From Euzebyaceae bacterium (lineage in GTDB: Bacteria; Actinomycetota; Nitriliruptoria; Euzebyales; Egibacteraceae): a stretch of DNA of 15,945 nucleotides. The position numbers were made by a program, and so were the translations under genes. A model generated the notes under the pieces. It saw only the letters and a program-made list of their open reading frames with translations. It was not told the DNA's origin and ran no database searches. This document shows positions 14,224-15,945 of this stretch, one piece after another. The stretch lies in assembly GCA_013696915.1 (NCBI GenBank), contig JACCXR010000181.1:1-15945 (forward strand). The letters are read 5' to 3'. Each line of letters opens with the position of its first letter. The first letter of the stretch is position 1.

Positions 14224-14766
14224 ATGCCTCAGGTCCAGCACCGCCACGTTGCGGTCGAGTTCGTCGGGTCACCGGCCGACGACCTGCCTCTCGGCGGCAG
14301 TTGGAAGGGTCGCTGCTCGTGCGGCTGGGTCAGCCCGCCGCTGGAGAGCGCGGGCCTGGCGCAGGTCGAGGCGGAGAACCACCGCGACGGCGGGGACTGG
14401 CAGGCGCTGGGGTCGGTCGGCGGGATGGCGCTGGACGACCTGGAGACGCTGATGTGCGCGCTCCAGGCCCTGCACGGGCAGATGGCCGGCGCGCGGCCCC
14501 GCCTGGCCGCGTGGGCGCAGGCCCAGGTGCTCGCGGTCTACGACGAGATCGCCACGCAGTCCGAGTTGCTGCACGAGGCAAACATCGCCGCGAACGGGGG
14601 GCACTACCTGTCCGCGGTCGAGGACCTCACCATCGAGGGCTGGGGCTACCAGATGGTGTGCGCGTGCGGCTGGGAGACGGGCGAGTGCATCCTGCCCGAG
14701 CTCGCGGAGGCCGCAGGCGACGCCCACATGAAACGCGCCGCGAAGGCGTCGGAGGAGGGCGCCTAG
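14224..14766 (+). CDS. Hypothetical protein with two CxCGW motifs, 180 aa
   Basis: ATG 14224 (MPQVQHRHVA) follows GGAAAGGA at good spacing. The protein has two similar ends. Residues about 27-54 read GSWKGRCSCGWVSPP, then a helix rich in Ala and Glu with NHRDGG. Residues about 146-175 read GYQMVCACGWETGEC, then an Ala/Glu-rich helix ending DAHMKRAAKA. In each, CxCGW is followed by an Ala-rich helix ending in His, a possible C-x-C...H metal knuckle like that of short actinobacterial DNA-binding or adaptor proteins. The middle (about 65-130, MALDDLETLMCALQALHGQM onward) is all helix. No signal peptide or membrane segment. It diverges from the S8 peptidase gene. Not a family I can name; function unknown. 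Confidence 0.78.
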   Translation: MPQVQHRHVAVEFVGSPADDLPLGGSWKGRCSCGWVSPPLESAGLAQVEAENHRDGGDWQALGSVGGMALDDLETLMCALQALHGQMAGARPRLAAWAQAQVLAVYDEIATQSELLHEANIAANGGHYLSAVEDLTIEGWGYQMVCACGWETGECILPELAEAAGDAHMKRAAKASEEGA

Positions 14767-14909
14767 CGGGAGTCCAACGGAAGTTCGCTTTCAAGCGTCG
14801 AAAATCTCCCTGAGAGCCGTATCGATTCTCAACGTCGAAGCGTCTCAGGGGTGCGGGCCGACAAGGGGTCACGAAGGCAGGGGGCTGCTGACGACCCCTC
14901 CCCGGCCGG

Positions 14910-14938
14910 CCGGTGCGCTCTGGCGGGGAGCGCACCGG
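14910..14938 (+). terminator. Likely terminator hairpin downstream of the CxCGW gene
   Basis: CCGGTGCGCTC (14910-14920) and GAGCGCACCGG (14928-14938) are perfect 11-base arms around a 7-base loop. It is 144 bases past the stop codon, with TGATGCTCCTCG following, so it is a GC-rich hairpin without a clear T-run. Confidence 0.55.
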
Positions 14939-15011
14939 TGATGCTCCTCGGGTCCCGATGTCCCAGCCGCCCCTGCTCTACGTGAGCTCGGGCCGCTGTA
15001 GGCACCGCGGG

Positions 15012-15072
15012 CCTCGCCCACCGTCCCGCCTTCGCCTGTGGGGGCTCAGGCCAAGGCGGACGGTGGCCGAGG
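15012..15072. other. Long hairpin (arms of 26-27 bases), possible structured RNA or terminator
   Basis: The left arm 15012-15038 and right arm 15047-15072 pair along nearly their whole length, with two mismatches and one bulged base, around an 8-base loop. The left arm begins CCTCGCCCACCGTC and the right arm ends GACGGTGGCCGAGG. It is followed at once by the palindrome GGAGGCTAGCCTCC (15079-15092). This stem is longer than a simple terminator needs. It lies 352 bases upstream of the exported-protein start. Confidence 0.6.
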
Positions 15073-15423
15073 ATCGGGGGAGGCTAGCCTCCCTCCCCAA
15101 GCTGTCAAGCCGGGATAAGCCTTTCGGGAGTCCGCCCCGCCGCGACCGGGCTGGGCACGTGTGGGGCGCTCGGCTGTCGAGGGGGAGGCCCCGCTCCCCC
15201 GAGCAGGGCGGAATCGCAGGCATGTCAAGGCTTCCGATCGCGTTCTCGCCGGCCGCCGCCCAGGAGTGCCGGGTCGTCCCACGCCCGCATTCCCGCGCCG
15301 CCGCGAAACGGGGCGCGCGCGTGCGCTGGGTGCTCGCCTTGTCGGCGGGGTCGCCTCCGGCCTTCAAAACGTAGGTTTCCTGCCGACGAAGAGAACGCAC
15401 GTCCAACCCGTCGGAGGAACCGC

Positions 15424-15945
15424 ATGCCGCCGATACCTGCCCGCCGTCCCCGGTCGCGCACGCGCCGGCTGGGCTGGATCGCTGTGGCCGCGCTGCTCGC
15501 GGCGCTGGCGGCGCCCTTCCCGGCGGCCCCCGCGGCGGCCGACGGCTTCGACCCGATCGGGAGGTTCCCCGTCACCGAGGGCTCAGGAGTCGTCGCCAGC
15601 CGGCGCTACCCCGGCGTGGTGTGGGCGCACCTCGACTCCGGCAACCCCTCCGTGCTGTACGCGTTGCGGGTGCGCGACGGCGCGCTGGTGGACCTCACGC
15701 CGGGCGTGCGCTTCCGCAAGATCCAGGTCCGCGGCGCGCGCAACGTCGACTGGGAGGACATCGCGATCGACGGCCGCGGCCTGTGGATCGCCGATCTCGG
15801 CAACAACGCCTGCCGGCGCAGCAACCTCGCGATCCTGCGACTGCCCGAACCGGACCCCTACCGCGCCGACGCGGTCACGGTCGCGGCGAGCTACCCGGTG
15901 CGGTGGCCCGACGCGCCGAGCGGCTGCACCGGGCACAACGCCGAA
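15424..15945 (+). CDS. Exported protein, probably beta-propeller (partial, 3' end beyond window)
   Basis: ATG 15424 (MPPIPARRPR) has GGAGGA 5 bases upstream, an excellent Shine-Dalgarno. 174 codons are visible and the frame is open to the right edge. The N-terminus is basic (RRPRSRTRR), then hydrophobic (LGWIAVAALLAALAAPFPAA) and ends with an AAA-type cleavage site near residue 39: a Sec or possibly Tat signal. The mature part includes GVVASRRYPGVVWAHLDSGN and RNVDWEDIAIDGRGLWIADL, then GNN and a Cys. The pattern NxDWEDIA...LWIADxGNN is typical of secreted propeller proteins related to esterase-like phytase and SdiA-regulated families. One Cys pair (CRRSN and SGCTG) may be disulfide-bonded. 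Function unknown. Confidence 0.85.
   Translation, partial: MPPIPARRPRSRTRRLGWIAVAALLAALAAPFPAAPAAADGFDPIGRFPVTEGSGVVASRRYPGVVWAHLDSGNPSVLYALRVRDGALVDLTPGVRFRKIQVRGARNVDWEDIAIDGRGLWIADLGNNACRRSNLAILRLPEPDPYRADAVTVAASYPVRWPDAPSGCTGHNAE

Larger units (their letters stand above)
14767..15423. other. 657-base non-coding stretch rich in inverted repeats
   Basis: No reading frame here has a convincing start, Shine-Dalgarno or protein-like composition. The block holds several dyads: CCCTGAGA/TCTCAGGG (14808-14815, 14843-14850), an 11-base stem at 14910-14938, a very long stem at 15012-15072, a 14-base palindrome at 15079-15092, and a 7-base stem at 15181-15200. A 10-base stem with two G-U pairs (15341-15350 with 15378-15387) lies just ahead of the next gene. 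Part is presumably the end of the CxCGW transcript and part the leader of the exported protein. A structured small RNA within it is possible. Confidence 0.5.

Noticed and set aside
15222..15374. 50-codon plus-strand frame starting ATG 15222
   Set aside because: Weak ribosome site, no motif, composition typical of random high-GC sequence.
15340..15388. tRNA-like look: 7-base acceptor-like ends, TTCAAAA loop and a GTAGGTT...CCTGC T-arm-like stretch
   Set aside because: The distance between the ends is only about 49 bases, no anticodon stem or D-arm forms, and no 3' CCA-type end is present.
14978..15406. 142-codon minus-strand frame across the hairpin-rich block
   Set aside because: No Shine-Dalgarno, Arg/Ser/Pro-rich low-information translation, and it covers the long inverted repeats.
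1..15945. CRISPR arrays, insertion sequences, integrases, phage genes, rRNA or tRNA genes
   Set aside because: No regularly spaced repeats, transposase or integrase motifs, attachment-site duplications or RNA gene signatures were seen on reading.

Overview
The window is high-GC DNA with tightly packed genes, strong Shine-Dalgarno sites and many 4-base ATGA start/stop overlaps. Gene content fits a soil-type actinobacterium: an actinobacterial-type uptake [NiFe]-hydrogenase, a PadR regulator, a KimA-like potassium permease, a FAS1 lipoprotein and a Calx-beta exported protein. The general look suggests the Thermoleophilia/Solirubrobacterales branch, but that placement is an impression and there is no marker gene here. 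No rRNA, tRNA, CRISPR array, insertion sequence or phage gene was found.

Region 1 (1-5184) is a hydrogenase locus. On the minus strand, the small subunit gene (2738-1353) is followed 6 bases later by the large subunit gene (1346 to beyond the left edge). Facing away from it, 95 bases upstream, is a plus-strand string of six genes whose neighbours overlap or touch. It holds three tiny proteins with one N-terminal membrane helix each, a winged-helix protein with a Cys/His tail, a PadR regulator, and a CooC-family P-loop ATPase. The layout suggests an accessory set that anchors, regulates and supplies nickel to the hydrogenase. A 13-bp inverted repeat in the divergent promoter region is a candidate operator.

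Region 2 (5185-7899) starts with two very small minus-strand genes for putative zinc-binding proteins (5685-5476 and 5479-5312) joined by an ATGA overlap. Two exported plus-strand proteins follow: a beta-sandwich plus Calx-beta protein (6037-6906, with a strong 14-bp terminator-like hairpin after it) and a FAS1/fasciclin lipoprotein (7125-7799).

Region 3 (7898-13994) is all minus strand. It has a leaderless subtilisin-family peptidase with a linked alpha/beta hydrolase, then a KimA-like permease translationally coupled to a MOSC-domain protein.

Region 4 (14224-15945) has a plus-strand gene for a protein with two CxCGW metal-knuckle-like motifs. A 657-base non-coding stretch rich in inverted repeats follows, including one 26-27-base-arm hairpin. 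The window ends in the start of an exported, probably beta-propeller protein.

The most promising part for new biology is the divergent hydrogenase accessory operon. Next are the peptidase/hydrolase pair and the hairpin-rich non-coding block.
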